A stretch of 64,000 bases of DNA, taken from Hippophae tibetana (taxonomy: Eukaryota; Streptophyta; Magnoliopsida; Rosales; Elaeagnaceae). A model generated the notes under the pieces. That model had not been told where the DNA came from. It searched no databases and worked only from the letters and a program-made list of their open reading frames with translations. Shown in pieces: positions 42,815 through 55,770 of this stretch (the first letter of the stretch is position 1; each line of letters starts with the position of its first letter). Location: positions 1,934,501 through 1,998,500 of the forward strand of contig JAZDXN010000029.1 of the NCBI GenBank assembly GCA_037013495.1, read 5' to 3'. A program made the position numbers and the translations under genes.

Positions 42815-44363
42815 TGACACGATTTAGAACACGCAAGTATTCTTGATCATGTACAAGTGACAAGTTATTTTAAGAACTAGGATTGCTATACCAATGAGAA
42901 TTGGTTACAATTTCCACTACTACTTATTAGTTTTTTAGTGAGTTAATTAAATTCAAAAATGGAGATTTGAATTGCTTTTGATAAAAATAACATAAAGTAA
43001 TAAAGTTTGTGCAAAAAGATTATGAGAGATATGTCACCATGGGACTATCCTCACCACTTGTCTACAATTTTATTAAACAAGTCATGAATGTAAATTAATT
43101 TCTTAAGTGCTAAATTACTTTCATAATTTAAAACCATTCTTGAATTATTAACTATAGCTCTAGAAATCTTGGTCAACTTAAGATTTCCGATCTTTTCTTT
43201 TCGTGTAATTGATTAAAGGTTTATTTATTAACCAACCTAGAGGTACACTTACTAGATTTAATTCGCTCATTGTATTAAGATCTAAAAAAATGATAACTAA
43301 GCTAGTAAAGATTACAAAAATCATGTAACCATTAGTAAAAATATCCAATCCTACTTGTGACAGCAGTCACAAGGTACCACTTCTAATAAGAGTATTAACA
43401 ATTATGTATTAACATCTTAGACTAGATATAAACATATTCATGCAATAAACTAATTCATCACTCTACTTCATACATGTATAGTTAGGGCATTCAAATATAT
43501 AATTAAACATATCAAGAACCCAGAATTGAAATTAAAATATTTCATGACATTAAATTAGTTAAACCATAGTCTAGGGTTTGGAATTTACAATAATCATATT
43601 AGACCTTTAGCTTGACATGGGTTCTAAATGAATCAACATTATAATCATGGAACCTAAGGAGGGACGAAATAGTAAGAAAATATTAGGAATTGTAGATGAT
43701 GAAGTCAAAGAAACCCCACTCTCCTATCTTTAATTGTTTTTATAAATATCCTTCAAATGTTTTCTTTAGATATGTTGTTGACCTCCCTTGTTTCATATGG
43801 AAATTGTTTATGGTTAATGAGTTATTTAGCTACTTATATTGTGTATTTTTTTTATTTGATTTGATTAAAATTGATCCACAGACTAGGATTAGAAGTTTAT
43901 GATGAAAATCATTAAATGTGCATGCAGATTGGACTGCTCGATTGATTGATTGACTAACTACAATTTCCAACCCAAGAGAATTCGAGTGAAGCTTGATTAA
44001 TCCTCAGTTGATCTACCTATATTTCAATTTATTAATACCCTTATCGATCGATCAATTAGCCTTTACTATTCTTACCTTGCACATTCAATCAATCTCAAGC
44101 AACGCTCGATCGATCAACTACTCTGTTCCACTTTTCAAACCAAGGGTGCTTGATGATCCTCATCAATGATTGTTAGATCGATTCCCCTATTTCATGACTT
44201 AACACATTATTTTGCTTGTTTTTGCTTAATTTGACCCTAGTCACTAGTATAAAAAAATAAACACATAAAATGTATAGGGAACACTAATTCATTATAATGC
44301 ATAGGAATTGACATATACATATATGTATAAAATGAAATTAATTAGTTATTATTCGATGTATCA
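42815..44363 (-). repeat. 5' LTR of a minus-strand Athila-like element
   Basis: 1549 bp from TGACACGATTTAG to TCGATGTATCA. The first ~590 bp are the inverse of 44364-44953. It has CGATCGATCAA-type clusters at about 43930-44190. No frames of interest. Confidence 0.75.
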
Positions 44364-44953
44364 CCTTGTGGCTTTTTTTTCAAGTAGGATTGAAAGCTTA
44401 AGTTAATGGTTATCAATGATTTAATCTTTCCTAGTTTAATTATTACCTTTTTAGATCTTAATTTTGTAATAAATTAAATCTAGTAAGTATAGCTCTTAGT
44501 TGTTCAAGATTTAGGTTAGTTAATAGTTGGACTTTTAATCAATGACATTGTAAGAAAAGGGATGAAGTCTAAAGCTTAACTAGATTTTTAAAGCTAAAGT
44601 TAAGAATTCAAGAAGGGTTTTAAATTATGAAAGTGATTTAGAACGTAACAAAACTAATTTATATTCATGATAGGATTAGTTGAATTATAGGCTAGTGGTG
44701 AGGATAGTCTCATTATCACATATGTCTCATTATTCTTGTGGAATTTAATTTTATTGTTTATATTTTTTTGTTTTTGTCACAATATACAAAAATCACCATT
44801 TTGGTAACTTTAATTAACCCAATAATAAACTAGTAAGTAGGAACAAAAATTATCATCAATCCTTTACAAGTTCAACCCTTTAATTATATCATCAATGGCA
44901 CGATTTTAATAAAATTATGGTTTAACTTTTAACATGCCCTTTGATATGTGTCA
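44364..44953 (+). repeat. Truncated LTR of a plus-strand Athila-like element
   Basis: The inverse counterpart of about 42815-43400, ending GATATGTGTCA at 44953 and followed by a PBS. The first ~950 bp of the LTR are absent. It starts exactly where the minus-strand LTR ends. Confidence 0.75.
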
Positions 44954-44959
44954 GAATTT

Positions 44960-44980
44960 TGGTTCCATTGTTAGGGATTG
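44960..44980 (+). other. Primer-binding site, tRNA-Asp type
   Basis: TGGTTCCATTGTTAGGGATT is close to TGGCGCCGTTGCCGGGGATT. It lies 6 bp after the LTR end. Confidence 0.82.
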
Positions 44981-45059
44981 AATTCTTAATTTTTCTAATA
45001 ATTGTTAGTTTTATTTTACTTTTACTTGTTATTTTTCTTCTTCTTTGTCTTACTAACAT

Positions 45060-46990
45060 GTCTAGTTCGAGATTCCCAGGAGGCCATTGAATGCAACAAT
45101 GGCATCCTTATAATTTGAGAACAAAAGGACCAATTGACACATTGTAAGAAGAGAGAAAATAATATAATTTTAAAGTGATATAGAATTTGAGAAGGAAGAC
45201 ATGGAAATGGTCAATCAAACACTCAAAGAGTTAGCTGCAATTGACTTGGAGGAAGGTTTTGCACTCAAATATGAACTAATTCATTTGTTACTAATTTTTA
45301 TGGGCTTTGTAGGTGTAGAAAAAAATAAGCACCTCAAGAAGTTTCATATTTTCTAGTCAAGTAGGAAGTTGGTGGGAATTACTAAAGAATAAGTAAAACT
45401 AAGACCTTTCCACTTTTCTTTGGCAAATAGTGCTAAGGAATGGATTTAGTACTTACACTCTAGTTTCATTACAACTTCGTATGACATAAAAATAATTTTT
45501 GGAGATGTAATTCCTAACTTCAAAGGCCACAATAATAAGGAAATAAATCTTAAGAATTTGGGACTCCAATGGGAAGACACTCTACGAATATTGGGAAAGA
45601 TTCAAGAGGTTATGTCAAAGCTTCCAAATACACCAAATAAGTGAACAACTTCTACTCGAATACTTTATGAAGGATTAGCATCTATTGAGAGAAATATGAT
45701 CGATGTTGATACGAAAAACCTTAATTGCAACCATAGCTACAAATTCTCAATAATTTTGTACTTGAACTGATGCACATGGAAAGATAAATGAGGTAAGCAC
45801 CAACTTTCACCTTGAATAAAAAATAAGTAACTAACTACGATGGTCTAACAACTATCTATAAGATGGGTGAAACCATGGGGTATATTCTCTACAAAGGAAT
45901 ACCCTATTGATATTTGTCCCATACTTTAAAAAGAACATGCCATTGGTAGTTTTTTAGGATATATTCCTATGTGTAAGCCTTATAGTAATACAAATAACCT
46001 TGGAGGAAGGGATCATCCAAATTTTAGGTATGAAAGTAATAACCAAATAGTTTCCCCCTATAATTCACCTAGATTCCCTAATCTTAGGCAATAATAACAA
46101 TACCAACCTAGGCCTCAACCAAAAGATAAGTCTTTCGAGGACTTGGTAACTGCTATGACTATTAATAGTGTTAAATTTCATTAAGAAGCCCTTACTGCTA
46201 TCAAATATTTAGAGACACAAGTGTGCCAACTTGTCACAACTGTTGCTAGGTTGGAAGCACAAGCATCAAGCAAACTCCCATCCTAGATTGTAATAAATTC
46301 AAAAGAGAATGCAAGTGCACCCACTCAAAAAAGTCACAAGGAACTTGAAGAGATCCATAAAGATCCAAAATAGAAAATCTCTAAAGAGGACCTATACAAG
46401 GAGAGCTAGAAAAAAATGGAGTCCCTACTCTACAAGATAAAACTACTACAACTATTTAGGTAGTTCCTAAACCCCCTGTTTATATTGATACTTCAATGAT
46501 ACCTTTTCCTAGCATGTTTGCTAGATCAAAGAAAGAGGAGTATGAACAAGAGATTTTGGACCCATTTCAAGTGCAAGTTAAGATCCCACTTACATATTCT
46601 ATGAATTAGGTGCCAAGGTATGTAGTACCTTAAGGAGCTTTATACTACCAAACACAAGCTGAAATTTAATAATGAGATGGTTAGTTTAGGTGAGAATTTC
46701 TCTTATATATTACAAAGAAATTACCTTCTAAGTGTAAAGACCCTAGTAGCTTTACTATTCTATGGGCTAAAAGAATCACTAGGTTTGAGAAAGTCATGTT
46801 AGATCTAGGCGCATCTATCAATGTCATGCCTTATTCTATAAATGTATACTTAACATTGGTTCCCTAAGGGACATTGGTAAGATTATATAGCTAGTAGACA
46901 AGGCTAACACATATCCATAAGGTGCCTTGTAGGATGTATTGGTATAAGTTAATGAGATAGTTTTTCTCATAGATTTTAATGTCCTTGACA
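45060..46990 (+). pseudogene. Athila gag-protease remnant, plus strand
   Basis: Degenerate plus-strand Athila gag and protease. Recognisable in order: a HLKKFHIF-like start near 45330, RPFHFSLANSAKEW near 45402-45442, NGKTLYEYWERFKRLCQSFQ near 45567-45630, YSNTNNLGGRDHPNFRYESN near 45970-46045, and the protease site MLDLGASINVMPYSI near 46798-46842. The D-L-G-A-S catalytic motif is intact here, unlike in the other copies, but stops and frameshifts elsewhere disable the frame. No reverse transcriptase follows before the AT-rich sequence at 46990. Confidence 0.8.
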
Positions 46991-48052
46991 TGTGAGATGA
47001 GACTTTTTTTTTCTCTTGTCTTCAAAAACTTGTAATAAAAAAATTGAGAAAATAATAAAAATATCATATTTAAAAACTTATAAAAATAAGATAGTACACC
47101 TTATAACCTTTATAATCAACTCATGTATTTTCATTATTAAAAAAATATAACAAATCAATTTACTTAAATATTGTTTAGATTAAACTATGATCATTTAGAT
47201 CTATTAATATTTAATTTCATCCAATTGTATTTTATTTAACAATAAAACGTTATTAAAGCTTTAATACACGATGTTTTTATTATCTCATTGAAGGGTCAAA
47301 ACATCATCAACCAAGCTAAGTTTCTTTTGCCTTATTTTAGTATGATCTTTAATTTTTGGATTCTTAAAAATGTAAATATTAATATTCATAATCTAACTAA
47401 GTGGTAAGTTAATAGCAACTTTAAGGGTTTCATTCATTGCTATATTTTATCCCAACAAATCCTTGTTATTATGTGTAATAAACTTTAATATTAATATATT
47501 TACTTGTTCCTAGAAAAAAAATATTGTTAGAGTTTTTTTATTCTAATGTTTTATAAGTGTAACTTTGTTGATCTCACTGATTCGAGAAGTCAAATCAATT
47601 TTTTTTTAAATTTCCCTCCTATATTAAGAAACGACCAATATAGAATCAGCCTTGACACTAACTAATCAATTTTTTAAAAGTAATTGTACCATTGCATGAA
47701 ATTACCCACGATGGTCTTCTTAAATGAATCCAAGCATTAACAAGTTGGGATTCCACAATTAGTAAAACTTCAAAATTTCACTACTTTTAATTCCTGAACC
47801 AAAATTATACCATTATAAAACTTATGAAACTCAAATGTTACAACTTTTCTTAGAAAATTCTTTTAAACACGATTAACCTATTTAATTAAAGATTTTTTTT
47901 AAACATGTTTCATATGTATCTTTATTTTCCTTTTATGTTATTTATACATGATTTTTTATTTAACCTATTAATAATTTTTAATTAGACATAATTAACAAAA
48001 TTACCCATTTACCCTCCCCTAAGTTGATTATATTCATAACTTAAATTTCAAT
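46990..48052 (+). other. AT-rich stretch, possibly copia LTR
   Basis: About 1 kb without frames, ending ACTTAAATTTCA just before a PBS. By position it should contain the 5' LTR of the copia remnant that follows. I could not define the LTR start, and no second copy is in the window. Confidence 0.4.
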
Positions 48053-48064
48053 TGGTATTAGAGC
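48053..48064 (+). other. Primer-binding site, initiator-Met type
   Basis: TGGTATTAGAGC differs by one base from TGGTATCAGAGC, the usual plant copia site. Confidence 0.75.
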
Positions 48065-48119
48065 AGTCACTAGTTATACTTAGTGTTGTATAGAACCTTG
48101 TTATAGATTATTTGAGAAA

Positions 48120-50640
48120 AGACACTTCTACAACCTATGCTCCCTTCTTTGATGGGTCTAAGTACCCATATTATAAGACTCATATGGGAGCCTTTTCACA
48201 TTCTGCAGATGAGAATGTGTGGAATTTTATTATTTATGGTTGAGAACAACTTGAGGATAATATAATCATAGTTAAGCCTAGAAATGAATGGTTCATTGAG
48301 GATAAAATTGGTAGTAACTTGAATTTTTTTAAGTGGCTTGTCAAACTCTCACCAAACCCTTGCTACAACCTTATTGGACCCTTTTCGAGTGTCGCTGTGG
48401 CCTCACTAAGCCACAAACAAGAGTGACTAGCGAGATACAATTTGGGTCTATTAAAAGGTCAAAAATAGCCCCATTTTTGGTCAAGTTTCTAGGTAGAGAT
48501 TTTCTACTCTAGCTTTTTCTTTCATGCATTATTTTTTAAATCTCATATATCATATATTATGAATAAAAAGAAAAATAAAATGTTGTGATTTTTATAAATA
48601 ATGATATAATTTTTGTTTAAATGAAATGCTCATTATAAGCATTTTATTATGCGTACATTGAATTTTTTTATAAAGCATGTGTTAATATTTGACATGAAAC
48701 GAGTATTGAAAATAAATCACATGACTTCTAAGAATTTTATACATGCATCATGAAAATGGTTTTATTCATGGAGAGTATGCCTATATGTTGTCTTGTGGAG
48801 TATAGTACCTATGGGCTACTAGTTGCAACAAACTATTTTTGATGGAATACGGGTACACATTCACATCACATGTATTATTAGCGTTTTTCCACCTATGGTG
48901 CCTTTGATTTTTGATTGCACACGAGTCTTGAATTTGAACCTTTTGTTGTGTCTCAAAGTTTTTCATCTATTGGGTCTCACAGTTGGATTGCATATAGGAA
49001 TCAAAGTTAGATCCCATTGTGTCTCAGAGTGGACCACCCATAGATGAGTGCCCATAATAAAAGAGAATTAATGACATCTTTAGTGTTGTGTCATCAGATA
49101 AGTTCTATCATATTTCTGATATTGAAATTGCTAAGCATACTTGGTATACTTTAGAGGTTTCCCATAAGGGCACCACCTATGTTAAATGAACTAAACTTTG
49201 CGTGATTGGTACTAAGTTTGAAAACCTTAGGACGAAAGAAAATGAGATTGTTTTTGAATTTTATGTTAAGCTGTGTGGTATTGTTAACACCTTTTCAAAT
49301 CTTGGAGAGAAAATTGATGAATTTAGGTTAGTTCGATAGATTCTTTGCTCGTAACTAGATCTTTTCCATGCAAAGGTCACTACCATTGATGAAAAAAGGA
49401 TGTAAACACCATCAAAATTTAGGAAGTTGTTGGTTCACTCTAAACATTTGAAATGAGCTTTCCAAGACCTACGAAGAACAAAGGTGTTGCTTTCAAAACC
49501 ACCATGTCTAATGATGGTAACAATGATAATGATAAGGTTGATGGAGAATTGGTACTCATAGCCAAAAGGCCCAAGAAAATATTCAATTGGAACAACTCAC
49601 ATACTAACTAGCAATCAAGCTGAACAAAGGATCATAAATCAAGAGAACTAGAACCTATGAGTTCTGAAGCTATGAAAACTAGACCCATTGGACTACAATG
49701 TTTTGAATACAATAGGATTGATAATTTTGCAATTGAGTAAAAAGAATAAAGCTAGAATGGCTTTCAATGCTACCCTTAATGACTGAGAAAATGACCACGA
49801 CAATCCTAATGGCTTAGAAAATTGTGGCACTAACTACCTAGCATTCACTGTAACTATTGATGGACACTTCAGTGAGTCTGACATGGGCTCGAAGAGCGAG
49901 GAAAGTGATTTTGAATTTTTGCATACTAAATTTAATGCTAATAACATTGAGGAACTATTTATAGACTTTGGGGGTTATAAAAAAAAGTAAAAGATAGGTT
50001 AGTAGTAGAAGTAACCAAATTATGTGATAAAGTCAAATCCCATGAACTTAACTCCCCAATTTTAGAAAAATAAAAACATTATGCTATCTAAACGTGTTGA
50101 ATGTTTTGAATCCAAGTATTGTAGATCTTAAATGGGAGAACAAGAAGCCAGTGTAGGAACTTGAACAATCAAAGGAAACTATGAAGAGTTTAACAATTGG
50201 AGCTGAAAAATTAACAAAGTTTTGAGTTATAACAAGTTACATTATAATATATGTGGCCTTGGTTATAAGGATGAGAGCTCCACACATCCAACATCAAAAA
50301 GCACATTTGTAAAGCCTTCTAACTCTACTCTTACTATCACTAATTACTTACAAAGAACCATTGCACCTATGGTAGGAAAAAATATTAAGTTTGTACCTCT
50401 CTGTCATTATTGTGATAAGAAAGGTGATATTATGCCCAAATGTAGATTCTTGTTGACAACTATTCACTCTAGTAATTTCTTTCATGCTCAAAATTCTAAG
50501 TCTAATTATCATCCTATCATGCATGTTGCATCCTCACTTAGAATGAGTGTGAAAAGTAAAGGTAAGATATCAATGACAACTAAGGTAGTTGAGTTCCAAC
50601 CTAAAGATTAGAGAAACAAAAATTCAAGAAAATATAGTTT
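48120..50640 (+). pseudogene. Ty1/copia gag remnant, interrupted
   Basis: A plus-strand Ty1/copia gag. The first part (48140-48330) reads PFFDGSKYPYYKTHMGAFSH followed by DENVWNFIIYG. After an interruption (about 48340-49050) it resumes with SSDKFYHISDIEIAKHTWYT, a KLCVIGTKFENLRTKENEI stretch and FYVKLCGIVNTFSNLGEKID (49080-49320), then an AKVTTIDEKR-like part (49370-49400). The last piece is the open frame 50222-50611, with GLGYKDESS and a zinc-knuckle-like CHYCDKKGDIMPKC. Protease, integrase and reverse transcriptase were not recognised. Stops are frequent. Confidence 0.8.
48340..49050. mobile_element. Insertion interrupting the copia gag
   Basis: About 700 bp without coding content separates two consecutive parts of the gag. 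Its right part has short repeated phrases (GTGTCTCAAAG, GGGTCTCACAG, GTGTCTCAGAG) reminiscent of LTRs of Del/Tekay elements. Ends and target duplication were not resolved. Confidence 0.5.
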
Positions 50641-50930
50641 AGAAAAGATTATTTTTTTCGATCATTTGACCATCCTTTGTCATTCACCTAGGTACTTTTG
50701 TTTGAGTGGTAAATTAACCCTGGTGAGCATTTAGGTAGGATTGTTTGTTTGTTATTTTTATTTTTGTTTCTATATTATATATATATATATATAGAAGTAG
50801 ATTTTTTTAAATAATGAAATGGACTTTAAATATTACTTTCACTCTTAACCTCATCTTTGTGACTTGAATTTTTTTGGTTGACTCTTCATTGTATAAATGG
50901 GTATTTCGACTTATGCATTTACATACTTTT

Positions 50931-52508
50931 TGATACATATAAAAAATTGATAGTCAATTTTTTTATTTATAAAAATCTTTCAAGTGCACGAATAATTTAT
51001 AATAAGCGACAAGTATACTCATAAGATTGGTCTAAAGAGGAACTACACGGTTTTAAATAATTCAACAAACTTCTTAAAAACAAATATGTAAAATAAACCT
51101 AAATATTTTGTCACAATATTTGGTTTTGAAAATTCGAATATAATAATATATAATTAAAAATAATAAAAAGATAAAGATATGTTCAATTTAAACAAATCAA
51201 TGCAGAAATGTAATTATCAATTAGTGGAGAATTTATGTGAATACTTAGCTAATAAACCATGCTTTCTTATAATTAAATAAGTTAATGAAAGTATAAATTC
51301 AAATTACTGATTTTCCTTTTTATGTTTGAAAAAGTCTTTTGACGAGAATTAATTTCATTGTTAATCATATAAACTAATATCTTTTGGTGCATATCATTAA
51401 TTGATATATTAAATTATGCTTTATTTCTAAGGATATAACAAACCATTTAAATAAATATTTTTGGCAAAATCACTAATCTAGATTCTCATTCAATGTGTCA
51501 AAATTAGATTTAGGTGGCATTTCTAAAACCTAATTTTCATATTTTAAATTTATTACAAAAATATGGCATTAATATATTGACCAAGAATAAACTCTGTAAA
51601 ACTCTTGAATAAAGAAATAATGTCAATTTATTTTATAAAAATATTCACCAATATTAATTTTCACAAACATGACAACAAAACTAATTTTCATAGTAATAAT
51701 CAGCTAGACATGTTCAAATTTAATAAATAATTAATAAATTAAAAATAGTATTAAGAAAATACAAAAATGATTAAATCAGTGTATAAAATATATAAATATA
51801 AATAAGATCTACAATACCAATTAAAGATAGACAGATGTATCTTGCTCCATGACCATGATCTTGATCCTTAATGTATTATTTGGATATACAAATTCCTTCT
51901 ATATTTTCTGTGATCTTAAAAACCTCAAGATGATCTACTTATTACTGCTTACAACTCTAATCTATTGTAAAAATTAAAAATTGAAGAAAAATAAAAGCGA
52001 TAGTTGTTCCTAAATTCCTATGTTAAAACTAATATGACTGCACAAAAAAGCTTGAGACATAAGGTTTTATTTATAATTGAGGTTTGTATTAGAGGGCTTG
52101 AGGTGGAATAATGAAATGCACACTGTAACCCAAATTTTACCATGCTACAGTTTGAGATATATAGTGGTTTTCCTATTGTCACCCTAAATAGGTCGTCCAG
52201 CTTCCTAACATTTCCAAATTGTGGCACTAAGTAAATAACATGTCAAATGAATCTATGTAGTGAGGAGTACACCACGACCCACAATAAACCTCTTTGTGGC
52301 ATGCTTGTTATACACCCACAATATTCTTCATTTGTTGATCAATTCTAATTTTTGATGCTAAAAATACACGAAATACAATAAAACATACCTGTGATTCCAA
52401 ACATATAGATTTGCTTAAATAATAATAGAATCATGCATATTTAAATCTATTTGTTACATTTAAGTGCAAACAAACCAAAAAATATTGATGCTTTTCAAGG
52501 ACTCATCA
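50931..52508 (-). repeat. 3' LTR of an Athila-like element
   Basis: 1578 bp from TGATACATATAAAA to GGACTCATCA. The first part resembles 62403-62530 (TTTATAAA, CAAGTGCACGAAT, GACAAGTATACTC). Directly after its end comes CAATTCCCAACTAGCTTC, equivalent to the LTR-adjacent motif at 33397, so the internal region is to the right and orientation is minus. Confidence 0.72.
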
Positions 52509-53460
52509 CAATTCCCAACTAGCTTCTTATTGGCCTATAGCAAGGAAAGCAATAAAAACCCAAAAACAAAATAAACTAAATTAAACTAATGTAAATCATT
52601 TTTGTAGATTGATATCATTGCATTTATCATATGTAACAAGACTTTAAATCCCTAGGTTTTCCTAGTGTTTGAGTTTAAGTTTCGTGAATGCTTTCAATGA
52701 TGATACCCACAAACATCCTACAATGAAAAAAATTAAAATTAAAAAGAAATAACAAAAATAAAAATAAACTACAAATGAAACAAAACAAAAACTACAATTA
52801 ACAAAATAAATACTAAAACTAACAATAACAAAGTAGAAAGTAAAATAACAAAACTTCTCATGCATTATCATCTTTTTAGTATATAATAATATATCTAGCA
52901 TAATTTAAATTAATTTCCCAAATATTCATAGTTTATTGCTCAAATTAGTTCCAAATCACAAATTCATGTTTCAGTACAAAATATATTAACTTTGACTCAC
53001 CTAATCTTAGTATTAGAAATATGAATTTGCTTTGACTCTAATCCTCACCAGTCATGCTCTCAATAGCACACTGATTCTATGGGTTCAAGAATTCATCAAA
53101 GATATATGTGAGTAGAAGCTATGTAAATAAACGAGCTAATATGTTTGCATATGATTACACAAAAAATGCTTAAAAAGTGCATAACATTGATCTCCTAAAA
53201 GAAATCAAATGATATGATTTATGAAGAAATCACATTACTATTCTCATGCAAACAATTAAAATAATCAAGTTAGAATTTTAAGTATATGCCTTAATAAGGG
53301 GATTTATTTAGTATTTTTTTCTTTTGTAATAACCATTTCACCACTTGAAGAACTTTAAGGTCATAGTATTTAGCTATACTATTGTTTTTTCTCTTTTTTA
53401 TACTATCTTGTTTAATATATATTCTTTCTTTATTTCTTTATTTTTTTTAAAGAAAATGGA

Positions 53461-53497
<37 letters not shown>

Positions 53498-53620
53498 GTG
53501 AGTGATTAATTTTTTTGGCTCTTTTATGTTGGCTTTAGGAACCCCATATATATCCTTTTCTTTTTGAAAGTTAAGCATGAATGAAATAGGAATATACTTT
53601 AAAGTTTACCCAAATCATTT
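52509..53620 (-). other. Athila 3' non-coding region
   Basis: Matches 33398-34070 in layout (TTCTCATGCAT, CAAATTAGTTCCAAATCACAA, TCTCAATAGCACA, AAGGTCATAGTATTTA). It includes a (TA)n run at about 53464-53493. No protein coding. Confidence 0.6.
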
Positions 53621-55680
53621 AATCTAACTAATTAAAATAAATATATGATTTTCACATCTTTCTTGAACATTCTTAGATAACCCATAATAGCTACATCTAG
53701 TTGAAGCAGATAGGCAAGAGCAAGGTGGAGAACTCTGAGATATACTCCTCACATATCTAGGACTCTTCCTAGCAATATGGCATGCAGTGTCACAATTATA
53801 AAAAATTATGAACAATGTAGATGGAAAATTGAGGTACAAGACTCTGAGGAGTAGTACAAGGAGGAGAGGAAGAAGGTACACTCATAGTGACTTTCACACA
53901 AATATGAGAAGTTAATTTCTCGCATTGTGGTCCGAAATTCCCAAGCCCACCATAGTGGTGACGAGTGGGAATGACTGTAGGTAAAGGCAATGAAACACTA
54001 TTAGAGTGTTGGGAAGTGTTAGCCTTAGGTGAAGGGTTCACCTTGTTAGAGGAAACAAACTCAAACCACACAACCATATTAATTTTTGGGCTTATAGTAG
54101 TAGATTTCAACTTTGGCTCTTCACTAGTTCACTTTACAAACTTCGTAGTACCCACTATTGAGGTAGAAATTCCTTCACCATAATTGATGCCAAGTTTGTC
54201 TCCAAACATCTTTGTACTATTGAGGATTTCATTTAAAGTCTTTGACCCAGTCATCATTTTGTCGTGAGCAAAACTAGAGTGAGTTAGTTCCTTCTCACTA
54301 ACACTAAGCTTACCTTTCAAAGCGTTTGCTAACTCTTCCTTTTCATTAAGGAAGTTTTCAAAATATGCTATAGAGTTGTTTGGAATCCCAACTTTCTCAT
54401 TTAGTTGTTCAACCTCAAATTCCTTTTGATAAGGGAGTAAGCTAGATAATAATTTGAATTCTCAAGATCTATAATAAACTTCTTCAATTTTCAATAGTAG
54501 AGCATTATAGGATTCAAGCAATTCATCTTTTTATATTCATTTTCATCATATTCAGTTGTCACCTCTTGAACATTTGTGGTAGTAGTTGGAGCATCAATGA
54601 CACCACTAGAATCAATGGAGGATATAAATTAGTGTAATCCTCATCATCAATACTAGTACTTTTTGAAATAGTAATCTCAACCATCATTGCACACTTGTTT
54701 GAGAAATGTTTTCAAAAAGACTTGGTAGTAATGTGACTAGACTTCTCACACTTGTCGCATCTAATCTTGTTTAAGTTTCCTTTTTTCGGTTTCTCAAATT
54801 CATCATTTGAATCATTATCAACTTTCATAGATTTTTAACATTTGGAGCTCGAACTATCCTGTCTAATACCCTTAGATAAGGGTTTATTCTTTTTGAAGAA
54901 TCTTGTAAATCTATGAGTAAGTAACACTAACTCTTCCTCATTAGGATTAGATTCACAATCAACATATGTGACAATTGTATCAATATTAGGACCAATTTCC
55001 TTGGCGGTCTTGAAAACAAAGCCATTTACCTTCTTTGTAGCATTTTGGACTTGTTTGGGAAACAAGTATTGAAGTTAGAATACTTGTAGGTCACCAACTA
55101 ACTCATTAATTGTAAGTTCACCAAGCTTGTACATGGAATTGAGTGAGGTGACTTTGGAATGAAACCAATAGTATAGGCTACCTATGATGTTTTCAATTTG
55201 GTTTTTCTCGCTAATAGGTCTACCCAAGTTGTAGAAATGGTTGGAAATGTTTGGAAAACATGCATAAAAATTGTTAAAAGTTCATCCTCTTATATGATAT
55301 AGAGTTTCAAATCTCTATTCAATCTTAGAATTTTGGATCTTTTGACATTTGAATTACCTTTATGAATAGTCTACAAAATGTCCCAAGCTTGTTCTGAAGA
55401 AGTACAACTTTAAATTATTTTAAACTTATCAAGCATCACAACTTAAACTCCTCACTTTATTTCTTCATCCATTCAATCATAGGTATAGGAATCACATAAT
55501 TAATTGGCAGGGTCTTAGTTAGGTAACTCCAACCATTTTCAACGAGGAACAAGACACCGTCACCTTTGGACCAAAGAAGAGCCCTCATTTATAATTTCCA
55601 ATAGGTTTAGTTCAGCCCATCAAAAAGTGAAGGTCTACCTACATTACCTCCTTTTGAAGACTCTATCAAAGAGAATGTGT
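53620..55680 (-). pseudogene. Ty1/copia gag remnant, minus strand
   Basis: From the N side on the minus strand: an N-terminal gag part with GRPSLFDGLN and WSKGDGVLFLVENGWSYLT (about 55530-55650), a GELTINELVGDLQVF stretch near 55085-55130, NEEELVLLTHRFTRFFKKN (54880-54950), a zinc-knuckle-like CDKCEKSSHITTKSF (about 54720-54765), then the linker with TGSKTLNEILNSTKMFGDKL and the GINYGEG motif near 54175-54270. The last parts (54110-53624) are poorly conserved. Frameshifts are present and no integrase or reverse transcriptase was found. The PBS and LTR lie to the right. Confidence 0.8.
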
Positions 55681-55703
55681 GTGTGTGTGTATGTGTGTGT
55701 GGA
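55676..55703. repeat. (TG)n microsatellite
   Basis: A TG run with one TA interruption, between the copia gag start and the PBS. Confidence 0.9.
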
Positions 55704-55757
55704 AAAATGAGTTAACAAAATCAACACTGGAGTAGTTAAACACAAAAAGATGCACCT

Positions 55758-55769
55758 AGTTTAATACCA
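55758..55769 (-). other. Primer-binding site, Met-like, copia
   Basis: The reverse complement TGGTATTAAACT resembles the copia site TGGTATCAGAGC in its first half. It lies one base from the presumed LTR start at 55771. Confidence 0.5.
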
Positions 55770-55770
55770 A

